A stretch of 64,000 nt of DNA from Microbacterium sp. LWH13-1.2 (GCF_038397735.1 NZ_CP151635.1:3286001-3350000), one strand, 5' to 3'; shown: positions 9,185-18,868, numbered from the stretch's first letter. A program made the numbers and translations. The notes: generated by a model not told the origin, from the letters alone.

Positions 9185-11329
9185 ATGACCGCGACCACCT
9201 CCGAGAACGGCCTCCGCACGCGCCTGCAGCGCCTGGCACGCGGATCCGTCATCTCGGCGATGGTTCTCGGCATGTGCGGCATGGGTGCGGGAAATGCGTT
9301 CGCGGCCAGCGACTCCGAGACCGAGGACGCCCCTTCCGTCGAGTTGCTCCTGTCAGCGGGAGTGCGGGGAACCGTCTCGCCCGGAAGCGCGACGACGGCC
9401 TCGCTGACCGTGCAGAACGACGCGAAGTCGGCTCTCTCCGCCGGACGGGTCTCCGTCGAGATCAACCGCACTCCGCTGGTCGACGACGCAGCGGTCACGA
9501 CGTGGCTGGACGACTCGGAGGCCCCGGGAGGATTCGAGCAGCTGGGCGCAGACCTCACCGCGCCGGTCGATGCCGAGGCGTCGGTGACCACGAGCCTCGT
9601 GATCCCGCCCGAGGCCCTCAGCGACCTCGCGCCGGGGGTGTACCCGCTGCGTGCGACGCTCAGCGGTGCGCAGACGGACGCTGAGGATGACGCCGAGTCC
9701 GTGACCTCGACGACCGTTCTCGTCATCTCCGCTGCCGAGAACCCGCCCGTCGCGCTGATGGTGCCGATCACCGCGACCCCGGTCGACGGCGCGCTTCTGA
9801 CGACCGAGGAGCTCACCGCGCTCACCGCCGCCGACGGCGCACTCACCGCAGTGCTGGAGGGGGTCCGCGGCACATCGGCGATCCTCGCGATCGACCCGTC
9901 GATCCCTGCCGCGATCCGGGCTCTCGGATCCGCAGCACCGCAGAGCGCACGCGAATGGCTGCGTCAGCTCGACGCACTCCCGAACGATCGTTTCGCACTG
10001 CAGTTCGGCGACGCCGATGCCACGACGCAGGCCCAGGCCGGCCTCCCCGAGCTCCTGCAGCCGACAACGCTCGCGACCTTCCTCACTCCGGGCAACTTCC
10101 TCGCCCTTCCGGATGAGAGCCCCACCGCGACTCCGACCGCGACCCCCGCGCCCACGCCGGCAGCCACCGATGGTCCTGCGCTGCCGAACGACGCGGATCT
10201 CACCACCATCGAGGGCGCCTCCCCCGGCATCCTCTGGCCGCGAAGCGATGCGTCGACCGCTGACCTCGACGCCTTCTCCGCCTACATGGGCGGCGCAGCC
10301 ATCACCGTCCTGTCGTCGACGGCGGTCGGCGGAGCCGACGACGCTCATGCGACGGTCGGCGAGCGCACGGCGCTCGTCACGGATGCGGCCGCATCCGCCG
10401 CGCTCTCAGAGGCGGCGGGAGAGGACGACGAGGCCGCACGTCAGCGATCGCTCGCCGAGGCGAGCGCGCACCTCGCGCTGTCCGCGCAGACGAACCCGGC
10501 CGCACCGCTTCTCGTAGGACTGGATCGTGACGAGACCCGCACCGCAGATGCGCTGAACGACACGATCACCTCGTTCGACACGCTCGGCTTCGGGCTCGCG
10601 GAGGTCCTGTCCACCCCCGCAGTCTCCGCCGCGCTCACCACCGAACCCGACGTGACCCGCGCCACGGCCCTGCAGCGGATGCTCGACAGCGAGATCGTTC
10701 TCGGAGAGTTCGCCTCGATCCTCGATGACCGCCAGCTGCTACTGAGCCCCAAGCGCATCCAGATCATGCGCGCGATGGCGGTCGGCCTCACGGAAGATGC
10801 TTTCGACGACGCCGTCGCTGAGGTGAACACCGCGACGACCGACACCCTCGATGCCGTCGACATCCCGCCTGCCAGCACCATCCAGCTGCTCTCGGCCAAC
10901 GCTGATCTGCCCTTCTCTGTGCGAAACGATCTGCCCTGGCCGGTGAACCTCAATCTGTCCGTCAAGCCGAGTGATCCTCGTCTCGAGGTCGAGCCGGTGA
11001 CCGCCGCGACGATCCAGCCCGGAACCACGAGCAGAGTCAAGGTTCCCGTCTCGGCGAGGGTCGGAAGCGGCGAGGTCGCGCTGAAACTGGAGCTCTCGAG
11101 CCCCACCGGGGTGCCGATCAGCACACCCGAGACCGTGCGCGTATCGGTGCGCGCCGAGTGGGAGACGATCGGTCTCGCGGTGTTCGGCGGTCTGATCGTG
11201 CTGCTTCTCGGTCTCGGCATCATCCGCACCGTCCGTCGTCGTCGCCGTGAGGCGGCGACCGAGGAGGGCGCAGAGACGAAGACGGATACCGACGTGCAGT
11301 CGGCTGCCGTCGAGGAGTCGAATGAGTAG
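9185..11329 (+). CDS. DUF6049 family secreted/membrane protein upstream of murJ
   Basis: 714 residues. An N-terminal signal segment (about 20-41, ending NAFA) is followed by a long extracellular region rich in Ala, Thr and Asp, a Thr/Pro spacer around 315-330, a beta-sandwich-like region about 560-650, one membrane helix (about 660-685, IGLAVFGGLIVLLLGLGII) and a short basic cytoplasmic tail. This topology and the position directly before murJ match the actinobacterial DUF6049 family (the mycobacterial gene next to the MviN homologue has the same arrangement). The stop codon overlaps the murJ start by 8 bp, implying translational coupling and a shared role at the site of lipid II export. No enzymatic motif was seen. 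Confidence 0.8.
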   Translation: MTATTSENGLRTRLQRLARGSVISAMVLGMCGMGAGNAFAASDSETEDAPSVELLLSAGVRGTVSPGSATTASLTVQNDAKSALSAGRVSVEINRTPLVDDAAVTTWLDDSEAPGGFEQLGADLTAPVDAEASVTTSLVIPPEALSDLAPGVYPLRATLSGAQTDAEDDAESVTSTTVLVISAAENPPVALMVPITATPVDGALLTTEELTALTAADGALTAVLEGVRGTSAILAIDPSIPAAIRALGSAAPQSAREWLRQLDALPNDRFALQFGDADATTQAQAGLPELLQPTTLATFLTPGNFLALPDESPTATPTATPAPTPAATDGPALPNDADLTTIEGASPGILWPRSDASTADLDAFSAYMGGAAITVLSSTAVGGADDAHATVGERTALVTDAAASAALSEAAGEDDEAARQRSLAEASAHLALSAQTNPAAPLLVGLDRDETRTADALNDTITSFDTLGFGLAEVLSTPAVSAALTTEPDVTRATALQRMLDSEIVLGEFASILDDRQLLLSPKRIQIMRAMAVGLTEDAFDDAVAEVNTATTDTLDAVDIPPASTIQLLSANADLPFSVRNDLPWPVNLNLSVKPSDPRLEVEPVTAATIQPGTTSRVKVPVSARVGSGEVALKLELSSPTGVPISTPETVRVSVRAEWETIGLAVFGGLIVLLLGLGIIRTVRRRRREAATEEGAETKTDTDVQSAAVEESNE

Positions 11330-12935
11330 TCTCGGCCGCGCGAGCGCCGTCATCGCCGCCGGCACCATGGTGTCGCGGGTCACCGGGTTGTTGCGCAGCA
11401 TCGTCCTGGTCGGTGTGCTCGGCTCGATCTCGCAGGCGGCGGACGCTTTCACGGTGGCCAATCAGCTCCCGAACAGCGTCTTCCAGCTCATCTCCGTCGG
11501 TGTGCTGACCGCGGTGATCGTTCCGCAGATCGTCAAGGCCACGGCCAAACCCGACGGCGGTGGGGCGTTCATCTCGAAGATGTTCACCCTGGGCGTCGTG
11601 GTGCTGCTCATCTGCACCGCCATCGCGATGATCGCGGCTCCTGGTCTGGTGTGGCTCGCCACATCAGACAAGCAGGAGGATCTGCGGGCCCTCGCGACCG
11701 CCTTGGCCTATTGGTGCCTTCCGCAGATCCTCTTCTACGGCATCTACGCGCTCCTGGGCGAGACTCTCAACGCCCGTCGAATCTTCGGCCCGTTCACCTG
11801 GGCCCCCGTCGTCAACAACGTCGTCTCCATCGCCGGTTTCCTGGCACTCGGCGCACTGTTCGGCAACGTGCCCACGAGAGCGGCTGCCTGGACCCCCGAG
11901 ATGACGGCGATGCTCGGAGGCACGGCGACCCTCGGTATCGTCCTCCAGGCGCTCGTCCTGCTGATCTTCTGGCGACGCACCGGTCTGTCGCTGCGCCCCG
12001 ACTTCCGCTGGCGCGGCGCGGGGCTCGGAACGGTCGGGCGACTCGCGGGCTGGACCCTGCTGATGGCGTTGGCCGGCATCGCTGCGGGGTTCTTCCAGAC
12101 CAGCATCGCGACGGCCGTGTCGGGCACCGATGCCTCGACGACCGTGATGGCGAATGCGTGGCTCGTCTTCATGCTCCCGTATTCGGTCATCGTGCTCTCG
12201 ATCGGCACCCCGTACTTCACGCAGATCAGTGAGCACGCGGCGGCCGGACGCGACGACGAGGTGCGCGCGGACATCAGCCGCAGCATCCGGACGCTCGTGT
12301 TCTTCATCATGGCCGCGATCGCTGCGGTGGCGGCGGCGACCCTTCCGGCGTCTCGGGTGTTCACGAGGTCTATCGATGAGACGTTCGCGGCGGCACCGGT
12401 GCTGATCGCCTACCTCGTCGGGCTCCTGCCGCTGACGATCCTGTTCATCGTGCAGCGGACGTTCTACGCCTACGACGACACCCGAACGCCGTTCTGGTTC
12501 ACGATCCTCCAGTGCACCCTCGTCGTCGGAACGGCCCTGCTGGCCTCGTTCCTGTACACCGCCGATGTACTCCCGGCCAGCCTCCTGGCCGCAGCGGTCG
12601 CGCTCGGCCAATCAATCGCGAGCACAGTGCAGACAGTGCTCGCGATCTGGCTGCTGCACCGCAAGATCGGCGGACTGCAGATCGGATCCTGGATGCTGTC
12701 GATCGGCCGCTTCGTCCTCGCGGCGATCCCCGCCGCCGCGGCCGGATGGGGAGTGTTCCTCCTGATGGGCGGCGACGAGGGGTGGACGCTTCGGAGCCAG
12801 CTGTTCGGCGCCCTCGGAACCTGCATCATCGGCGCCGCTGTGGTGGTCGTCTACATCGGCATCCTGGCCCTCCTCCGGGCGCCGGAGCTCAAGGTCGCGG
12901 GCTCCATGCTGCGGCGCTTCCTGCCCGGTCGCTGA
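11322..12935 (+). CDS. murJ: Lipid II flippase MurJ
   Basis: 537 residues from ATG 11322, which overlaps the end of the upstream gene by 8 bp. The protein is almost entirely hydrophobic helices, 13-14 by eye, and begins with the family signature ASAVIAAGTMVSRVTGLLRSIVLVG, including the conserved Arg residues of TM1 that line the flippase cavity. MurJ moves undecaprenyl-PP-MurNAc-pentapeptide-GlcNAc from the inner to the outer face of the membrane for peptidoglycan synthesis. Unlike mycobacterial MviN there is no cytoplasmic pseudokinase extension; the protein ends at LRRFLPGR. The neighbourhood (DUF6049, then trxB-trxA) is standard for the order. Confidence 0.93.
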   Translation: MSSLGRASAVIAAGTMVSRVTGLLRSIVLVGVLGSISQAADAFTVANQLPNSVFQLISVGVLTAVIVPQIVKATAKPDGGGAFISKMFTLGVVVLLICTAIAMIAAPGLVWLATSDKQEDLRALATALAYWCLPQILFYGIYALLGETLNARRIFGPFTWAPVVNNVVSIAGFLALGALFGNVPTRAAAWTPEMTAMLGGTATLGIVLQALVLLIFWRRTGLSLRPDFRWRGAGLGTVGRLAGWTLLMALAGIAAGFFQTSIATAVSGTDASTTVMANAWLVFMLPYSVIVLSIGTPYFTQISEHAAAGRDDEVRADISRSIRTLVFFIMAAIAAVAAATLPASRVFTRSIDETFAAAPVLIAYLVGLLPLTILFIVQRTFYAYDDTRTPFWFTILQCTLVVGTALLASFLYTADVLPASLLAAAVALGQSIASTVQTVLAIWLLHRKIGGLQIGSWMLSIGRFVLAAIPAAAAGWGVFLLMGGDEGWTLRSQLFGALGTCIIGAAVVVVYIGILALLRAPELKVAGSMLRRFLPGR

Positions 12936-13023
12936 GCATCGACGCGCGGGAATGTCGCGCGGTTACCATTGGTTGAAGCAGTCGAACGTCTTTCGGCGTC
13001 TCAGCATCTACGACGGAGAGCAC

Positions 13024-13998
13024 ATGCGTCAGGTCATCATCATCGGTTCCGGTCCTGCCGGATTCACCGCCGCCATCTACGCGGCGCGCGCGAACCTCAA
13101 GCCGCTGCTCATCGCGAGCACGGTCGAGGTCGGCGGAGAGCTGATGAACACCACCGAGGTCGAGAACTACCCGGGCTTCCCCGAGGGGATCCAGGGGCCC
13201 GAGCTCATGGCGAAGTTCCAGGAGCAGGCCGAGAAGTTCGGTACCGAGGTCGTCTACGACGACGTCACCGAGCTCGATCTCGCCGGCCCCGTCAAGAAGG
13301 TCACGCTCGGCAGCGGAACCGTGCACGAGGCCCAGTCGCTCATCTACGCGACGGGATCGGCGTACCGCAAGCTCGGCATCGAGGGCGAAGAGCGCCTCTC
13401 CGGCTACGGAGTCTCGTGGTGCGCGACGTGCGACGGCTTCTTCTTCCGTGAGAAGACGATCGCGGTCGTCGGCGGCGGCGACTCGGCGATGGAAGAGGCC
13501 ACGTTCCTCACCCGCTTCGCCGAGAAGGTCTACGTCATCCACCGCAAGGACTCCCTGCGCGCCTCGAAGATCATGCAGGAGCGCGCCTTCGCGAACGAGA
13601 AGATCGAGTTCGTGTGGAACAGCGAGGTCGCCGAGATCCTCGGCGGCGACTCCGTCTCGGGCGTCCAGCTGCGCAACACGGTCGACGGCACGCTCAGCGA
13701 TCTCGCCCTCGACGGTCTGTTCATCGCGATCGGCAACGACCCGCGCACCCACCTCGTGCACGACAAGCTCGAGCTGACCGCAGAGGGAACGATCTGGGTC
13801 GACGGCCGCTCGTCGAAGACCTCGGTTCCCGGGGTGTTCGCCGCGGGTGACGTCATCGACCCAACCTACCGTCAGGCGATCACCGCCGCAGGCTCCGGCA
13901 CGGTCGCCGCCCTCGACGCCGAGCACTTCCTCGCGGATTTTGAGGATGCTTCCGTCGAGTTCCCGGCTGCGGAAGCCGCCGAGATCATCACCGCCTGA
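13024..13998 (+). CDS. trxB: Thioredoxin reductase
   Basis: 324 residues. The ATG at 13024 is preceded by a GGAGAG ribosome-binding site. The order of motifs is diagnostic: FAD-binding GSGPAGFTAAIYAAR near the N terminus, the redox-active disulfide WCATCD (Cys133 and Cys136), NADPH-binding VVGGGDSAMEEA, and C-terminal FAD contact GVFAAGDVID. It reduces thioredoxin with NADPH. trxA begins 67 bp downstream, so the two form one unit. Confidence 0.96.
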   Translation: MRQVIIIGSGPAGFTAAIYAARANLKPLLIASTVEVGGELMNTTEVENYPGFPEGIQGPELMAKFQEQAEKFGTEVVYDDVTELDLAGPVKKVTLGSGTVHEAQSLIYATGSAYRKLGIEGEERLSGYGVSWCATCDGFFFREKTIAVVGGGDSAMEEATFLTRFAEKVYVIHRKDSLRASKIMQERAFANEKIEFVWNSEVAEILGGDSVSGVQLRNTVDGTLSDLALDGLFIAIGNDPRTHLVHDKLELTAEGTIWVDGRSSKTSVPGVFAAGDVIDPTYRQAITAAGSGTVAALDAEHFLADFEDASVEFPAAEAAEIITA

Positions 13999-14065
13999 TC
14001 GGTCGGGAACAGTTTCACCTCGCCCGCTGTTGTAGCAGGCGAACCTCGAATCAAGGAGAACTCTG

Positions 14066-14389
14066 ATGAGTGCAAAGGCTACGAGCCAGGCGACCTGGGA
14101 GCAGGACGTTCTGCAGGCCGAAGGTCCCGTCCTCGTGGACTTCTGGGCCGAGTGGTGCGGACCGTGTCGTATGGTCGCCCCCGTTCTGGACCAGATCCAG
14201 GCGGACAACCCCGACAAGATCACCATCCTCAAGCTGAACGTGGACGAGAACCCGCAGCTGGCGATGAAGTACCAGATCACCTCCATCCCCGCGATGAAGG
14301 TGTTCCAGGGCGGTGAGGTCAAGACGACCATCATCGGCGCCAAGCCGAAGCCGGCCCTCGAGCAGGACCTCGCAGCCTTCATCGGCTGA
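14066..14389 (+). CDS. trxA: Thioredoxin
   Basis: 107 residues with the canonical active site FWAEWCGPCRM (Cys31 and Cys34) and the cis-Pro segment ITSIPAMKVFQGG. An AAGGAGA ribosome-binding site lies just before the ATG. It works as the small disulfide-reducing partner of the TrxB encoded immediately upstream and is followed by a strong terminator. Confidence 0.97.
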   Translation: MSAKATSQATWEQDVLQAEGPVLVDFWAEWCGPCRMVAPVLDQIQADNPDKITILKLNVDENPQLAMKYQITSIPAMKVFQGGEVKTTIIGAKPKPALEQDLAAFIG

Positions 14390-14402
14390 TCAGGACTCCC
14401 AA

Positions 14403-14432
14403 GGCCGTCACCTCTTCGGAGGTGGCGGCCTT
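14403..14432 (+). terminator. trxA terminator
   Basis: Twelve-base arms GGCCGTCACCTC and GAGGTGGCGGCC (one G-U pair) around a TTCG tetraloop, followed by TTCT, directly after trxA. Confidence 0.85.
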
Positions 14433-14463
14433 CTCCGTGTCCGGCAGAGAGGTGTCGCCGCGA

Positions 14464-14991
14464 CTACTTGTCGTACACGGGCACCGGGGGCAGCCCGCGG
14501 GCCGCGCGAGCGCGATCGACGATCTCCTGGATCACCGGGGTCTTCGCGGCGTTGTAGGTCGATCGCCCGCGTGCCGCGGCCGCCACAGCGTCGCACTTCG
14601 CGTGCGAGTACCGATCCACGTCATCCGGGTGTGCGAGCAGCCAGTCCCTGAGGATGCGCTGGTTCGCTGCATCCCAGTCCTCGGCGACGAAGAAGTGCGC
14701 TATCGCGCTGCGGATGCCGTCGGTCTCACGGATCATGACGGGATGCGTGCGCACCGCACTCCCCCGTCGCCATCCTCCGGCCTCCAGCGCAGGCAGCTGC
14801 GCCTCGAAATCCTCGAGGTCTCGGATCCTGATGGCCAGATCGATGATGGGCTTCGCCCGCATCCCCGGGATCGCTGTCGATCCGATGTGCTCGATCAGCC
14901 AGTCGGCATCCGTCAGGCTGCGGATCTCCACGGCGATGCCGGCGAACCTATCCGCCCAGGCGGGATCGTAGGCGACGAGCATCCTGGGCAT
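14464..14991 (-). CDS. GrpB family (UPF0157) protein
   Basis: 175 residues from ATG 14991. The sequence shows the GrpB/UPF0157 nucleotidyltransferase-fold pattern: an early YDPAWADRF, then IEHIGSTAIPGMRAKPIIDLAIRI, the G-S-T-A-x-P-G-x-x-A-K-P-I-I-D signature with the acidic residue expected for a nucleotidyltransferase active site. Function is not established for the family; some members are fused to dephospho-CoA kinase. The gene follows the 111-residue unknown with a 13-bp gap and is probably its operon partner. Confidence 0.85.
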   Translation of the reverse strand: MPRMLVAYDPAWADRFAGIAVEIRSLTDADWLIEHIGSTAIPGMRAKPIIDLAIRIRDLEDFEAQLPALEAGGWRRGSAVRTHPVMIRETDGIRSAIAHFFVAEDWDAANQRILRDWLLAHPDDVDRYSHAKCDAVAAAARGRSTYNAAKTPVIQEIVDRARAARGLPPVPVYDK

Positions 14992-15004
14992 CGCGGCAGG
15001 ATCG

Positions 15005-15340
15005 TCAGGACGCGTCGGCGACCGTGGGGTCCCAGCGGCGGTGACGCTGCTTCTCATCGAGCAGCCCCCACACGGCCGGTGTGAGCTCGGGGTATTCCAG
15101 AGCGATCTGACGCAGCACGCGGTAGTGACGAGCCGCGTTGGGACGCACACCGTCGTTCGCGGTGATGTTGTCGGCGCGCAAGAGGTACACAACGAGCTCG
15201 TCGACGCTCGGCAGCTCTTCCATGAACTCCCAGGGATCCTCTCCGCTGAGAAGACGCTCCTGAATGAGCACAGCGAGTTCGTCCGACGCCTCTGCTCGCA
15301 GCACTTCCAGGCTGGCGCGACGGGGAACGGACTCGGTCAT
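15005..15340 (-). CDS. Small acidic hypothetical protein
   Basis: 111 residues, acidic, predicted mainly helical, without signal peptide or membrane segment. I do not recognise a family. It sits between the sugar transporter (9-bp gap) and the GrpB-like gene (13-bp gap), and the codon usage fits a real gene. No catalytic motif or cysteine cluster was seen. Confidence 0.7.
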   Translation of the reverse strand: MTESVPRRASLEVLRAEASDELAVLIQERLLSGEDPWEFMEELPSVDELVVYLLRADNITANDGVRPNAARHYRVLRQIALEYPELTPAVWGLLDEKQRHRRWDPTVADAS

Positions 15341-15349
15341 GCTTCCAGC

Positions 15350-16798
15350 CTACGTGGCGTTGCGGGTGCCTCGGCGCTCCACCTTCAGCTCGTCGGTCAT
15401 CTCCTCGAGCTCCTTGCCCTTGGTCTCGGGGACCTTGAAGTAGACGAAGAAGAACGACAACAGGGCGAAGAACGCGTAGAAGCCGTAGGCGAACGTGAGG
15501 CCGATGTCGGCGAAGATCGGGAACGTCGTCGAGATGAAGAAGTTCGCCGCCCACTGGGCCGCCGCAGCGACCGCAAGGGCTCCCGCACGGATCGAGTTCG
15601 GGAAGATCTCTCCCAGAAGAACCCAGACGAGCGGGCCCCAGGTGGCTCCGAAGAACACCACGAAGCCGTTCGCGCAGATCAGCGCCACCGTGGCCCAGGG
15701 GTCGGGGAGCGTCGCTGTGCCCTCGGCATCCAACGTGCCGAACGAGAACGCCAGCGCCATCAGTCCGAGCGTCACGGTCATGCCCACTGAGCCGACGAGC
15801 AGCATGATGCGGCGGCCGACCTTGTCGACGAGCAGGATCGCCACGATCGTCACCACGATGTTGGTCACCGAGGTGATGACCGAGGTCAGCAGCGCGCTCG
15901 ACTCATCGAAACCGACGGACTGCCACAGCGTCGTCGAGTAGTAGAAGATCACGTTGATGCCGACGAACTGCTGGAAGACCGACAGCAGGATGCCGACCCA
16001 GACGATCGGCTTCAGGCCCAGGCGGCTACCGCGGAGGTCGCGCAGCGACTCCTTGCGCTCCGTGTCGATCGTGCTCGTGATCTCCTTGATCTTCGCATCG
16101 ACGTCGACGGCGCCCGTGACGGTCTCCAAGACCTCCGCTGCGCGCTTCATGTCGCCTTTTCGCACGAGGTATCTCGGAGACTCGGGGAGCCTCAGAGACA
16201 TGATCCCGTAGACGAGTGCGGGGATCGCCGCGACCATGAACATCCAGCGCCATGCAGTGAGACCCCACAGCGGCTGATCGGCCGCGCCGGCGAGGTTCGC
16301 GAGCAGGGCGTCCGACAGCAGGGCCGCGAAGATACCGGTGACGATGGCGAGCTGCTGCAGTGAGCCGAGGCGGCCTCTGATCGCCGCAGGAGAGACCTCC
16401 GCGATGTAAGCGGGAGCGATGACGGATGCTGCACCGACACCGAGTCCGCCGATCACGCGCCAGATGATGAGGTCCACCACGCTGAAGGCCAGACCCGAGC
16501 CGATGGCGGAGATGAAGAACATCGCCGCCGCGACGACCATCACCGGGATGCGCCCGCGCTTGTTCGCGATCGGTCCGGCGAACCAGGCTCCCACAGCACA
16601 GCCGATGAGCGCGGAGGAGACCGCGAAGCCCTTGAGGCCGACTCCGAGGTCGAATCCGGATACGGTGCCCGCCAGAGCGTCGACCGCTCCGTTGATCACC
16701 GCCGTGTCGAAGCCGAACAGGAAGCCACCGAGCGCGGCGGCGATGCTGACCGCTATGACTCGGCGACGGACACCCTCTGGATTCAGTGGCTTGGACAT
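15350..16798 (-). CDS. Sugar porter family MFS transporter
   Basis: 482 residues and twelve hydrophobic helices. Sugar-porter signatures are present: GFDTAVINGAVDAL in TM1, RRRI/KRGR-type loops after TM2 and TM8, PESPRYLVRKGD after TM6, and PETKGKELEEM at the C-terminal end (the PETKG motif). The family moves hexoses, pentoses or polyols, usually by proton symport. The substrate cannot be inferred. Two small genes follow closely on the same strand. Confidence 0.9.
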   Translation of the reverse strand: MSKPLNPEGVRRRVIAVSIAAALGGFLFGFDTAVINGAVDALAGTVSGFDLGVGLKGFAVSSALIGCAVGAWFAGPIANKRGRIPVMVVAAAMFFISAIGSGLAFSVVDLIIWRVIGGLGVGAASVIAPAYIAEVSPAAIRGRLGSLQQLAIVTGIFAALLSDALLANLAGAADQPLWGLTAWRWMFMVAAIPALVYGIMSLRLPESPRYLVRKGDMKRAAEVLETVTGAVDVDAKIKEITSTIDTERKESLRDLRGSRLGLKPIVWVGILLSVFQQFVGINVIFYYSTTLWQSVGFDESSALLTSVITSVTNIVVTIVAILLVDKVGRRIMLLVGSVGMTVTLGLMALAFSFGTLDAEGTATLPDPWATVALICANGFVVFFGATWGPLVWVLLGEIFPNSIRAGALAVAAAAQWAANFFISTTFPIFADIGLTFAYGFYAFFALLSFFFVYFKVPETKGKELEEMTDELKVERRGTRNAT

Positions 16799-16860
16799 GG
16801 CATCCCTCTCATCGTCGCGACCTGGCGAGTCTACGACCGCTCAGCGGCTGAGACGGGGAA

Positions 16861-17829
16861 TCACGCCGATCCGTAGCCGGATTGCCCGATCTCCTCGAGG
16901 ATGCGGTTCAGATCCTGTATCGAAGCGAAATCGATTATGACCTGGCCTTTGCGCGCACCGAGCGAGACCTTGACGCGCGTGTTCAGGCGATCGCCGAGGT
17001 TGCCGGCCACCTCGTCGAGGTAGGCGCGACGAGCTCCGGGAGTGGGCTTCGCCGTGCGGCCGGGAGCCGCCGGCTCGGTCTTGGCCGCGACCTCGGTGGC
17101 ACGCACGGACAGGTCTTCGTTGACGACCTTGTCGGCGAGGCGCTGCATCGCCTCGGGGGTCTCGAGGCTGAGGATCGCTCGAGCGTGACCGGCCGTCAGC
17201 ACTCCTGCCGCTACACGCTGCTGAACGGGAACCGGCAGCTTGAGCAAGCGGATCGTGTTGCTGATCTGTGGACGGGAACGACCGATGCGCGTGGCCAGCT
17301 CCTCCTGAGTGATCCCGAAGTCCTCGAGCAGCTGCTGGTAGGCGGACGCCTCCTCGAGTGGGTTCAGCTCCGAGCGGTGCAGGTTCTCGAGAAGGGCATC
17401 GCGCAGGAGGTCTTCATCGGCGGTCTCACGGACGACAGCGGGGATGGCTGCCAGGCCCGCCTCACGGGCGGCACGGGTCCGCCGCTCCCCCATGATGAGC
17501 TCGTACTCGCCGTCGCTGTTCTTGCGCACGACGACGGGCTGCAGCACGCCGAACTCCCGGACGCTGTGCACGAGCTCGGCGAGGTCTTCGGGATTGAAAT
17601 GCGTGCGCGGCTGCCGCGGGTTCGGGACGATCTTCTGCGGGTCGATCTGGATGAGATGGATGCCGGGGACCACCTCGAGCTCCTCTGCAGCGGGCTGATC
17701 GCTGGTCTGCTCCGTCGCCGGGCGCAGGTTCGCACCGGGGAAGAAGACATCCACGGGACGCTCGGACTGATCAGCGGTGGGGATGAGGGCACCGATGCCC
17801 CGGCCCAGTCCAGTGCGCTTCGCCATCAT
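16861..17829 (-). CDS. parB: Chromosome partitioning protein ParB
   Basis: 322 residues. N-terminal KRTGLGRGIGALIP is the ParA-interacting segment. The CTP-binding/ParB core includes IDPQKIVPNPRQPR and the arginine patch GERRTRAAREAG; a helix-turn-helix follows (FGITQEELATRIGRSRPQISNTIRLLKLP), then a lysine- and Ala/Pro-rich linker and a C-terminal dimerisation domain. ParB loads at parS, spreads as a CTP-dependent clamp and organises the origin region. Ten parS or parS-like sites lie 0.9-5 kb away. The start overlaps the parA stop by 4 bp. Confidence 0.96.
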   Translation of the reverse strand: MMAKRTGLGRGIGALIPTADQSERPVDVFFPGANLRPATEQTSDQPAAEELEVVPGIHLIQIDPQKIVPNPRQPRTHFNPEDLAELVHSVREFGVLQPVVVRKNSDGEYELIMGERRTRAAREAGLAAIPAVVRETADEDLLRDALLENLHRSELNPLEEASAYQQLLEDFGITQEELATRIGRSRPQISNTIRLLKLPVPVQQRVAAGVLTAGHARAILSLETPEAMQRLADKVVNEDLSVRATEVAAKTEPAAPGRTAKPTPGARRAYLDEVAGNLGDRLNTRVKVSLGARKGQVIIDFASIQDLNRILEEIGQSGYGSA

Positions 17830-18752
17830 TTCTCCTTGCTCTGCGCCGCAGTGCGCGACGCGATCTCGACGGCGGCCTCGCGGTAGGCGACAGCGCCGGC
17901 GGATTGCCCATCGTAGGCGATCACGGTCTGACCGAAACTCGGCGCTTCCGACACCCGCACAGAGCGCGGGATGACGGTGTCGAGCACCTGATCGGGGAAG
18001 TGGGTGCGGACCTCGTCAGCGACCTGCTGAGCAAGTCGCGTACGTCCGTCGAACATCGTCAGGAGGATCGTCGATAGATGAAGCCCTGGATTCAGGTGCT
18101 TCTGGATCATCTGGATGCTGCCGAGAAGCTGGCTCAGCCCCTCCAGTGCGTAGTACTCGCACTGGATCGGAATGAAGACCTCGTTCGCCGCGGTGAACGC
18201 GTTGATCGTCAGGAGGCCGAGAGACGGCGGGCAGTCGATGATCACGAAGTCCATCGGATTGTCGACCAGGTACTCCTCCAGCGCGCGGCGCAGGCGGTGC
18301 TCGCGTGCGACCTGAGCCACGAGTTCGATCTCGGCGCCGGCGAGGTGGATCGTGCTCGGTGCGCAGAAGAGATTCACGTCCTCGGGGCTCTGCTGCACGA
18401 TGTCTGCGAGGGGGACTTCGTCGATCAGGACGTCGTAGATGCTCTGGGTGTCCGCATTGTGCGGTACACCGAGGGCTGTGGAGGCGTTTCCCTGGGGGTC
18501 GAGGTCGACGACGAGCACCTTCGCACCGAGGCCAGCGAGAGCGGATGCGACGTTGACCGCACTGGTCGTCTTGCCGACCCCACCCTTCTGGTTCGAGACC
18601 GTCAGGATGCGGGTGTCCCCACTGAAGTCGATGTTCACTGCTTCGAGCACTCTGCGGCGAGCTGAGAGGTCCGCGAGTTCCCGCGCGAGCGGCGTATCCA
18701 TCCCGAAGGAGTCCTTCGGTGATGCCTTTTCGGGCTGTTTCACGTGAAACAT
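17826..18752 (-). CDS. parA: Chromosome partitioning ATPase ParA (Soj)
   Basis: 308 residues. Deviant Walker A KGGVGKTTSAVNVA, the motif VVDLDPQGNASTAL and IDCPPSLGLLTINA identify a ParA/MinD-type ATPase, which segregates ParB-parS complexes over the nucleoid. The ATG at 18752 has an AAGGAG sequence a few bases upstream, and codons 1-6 (MFHVKQ) are read straight through a perfect parS site. ParB bound there would cover the translation start region and could repress its own operon. A later start at MDTPLAREL would leave parS in the leader; I prefer the first because of the ribosome-binding site. parB overlaps by 4 bp. Confidence 0.95.
   Translation of the reverse strand: MFHVKQPEKASPKDSFGMDTPLARELADLSARRRVLEAVNIDFSGDTRILTVSNQKGGVGKTTSAVNVASALAGLGAKVLVVDLDPQGNASTALGVPHNADTQSIYDVLIDEVPLADIVQQSPEDVNLFCAPSTIHLAGAEIELVAQVAREHRLRRALEEYLVDNPMDFVIIDCPPSLGLLTINAFTAANEVFIPIQCEYYALEGLSQLLGSIQMIQKHLNPGLHLSTILLTMFDGRTRLAQQVADEVRTHFPDQVLDTVIPRSVRVSEAPSFGQTVIAYDGQSAGAVAYREAAVEIASRTAAQSKEK
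18736..18751. promoter_or_regulatory. parS: parS site 1 (perfect, in parA start)
   Basis: TGTTTCACGTGAAACA, a perfect 16-bp ParB-binding palindrome overlapping the parA start codon. Confidence 0.95.
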
Positions 18753-18868
18753 CCACTCCTTTCGGGGCCGTGTTCCACTCTAATCGCTGTGGCGGACGTT
18801 GCTTACTGTCGGTCGAGTTCCGGGGGCATCTCTGTGAGAATGCCCGTGCTCATGCAGTCGGATCATCG

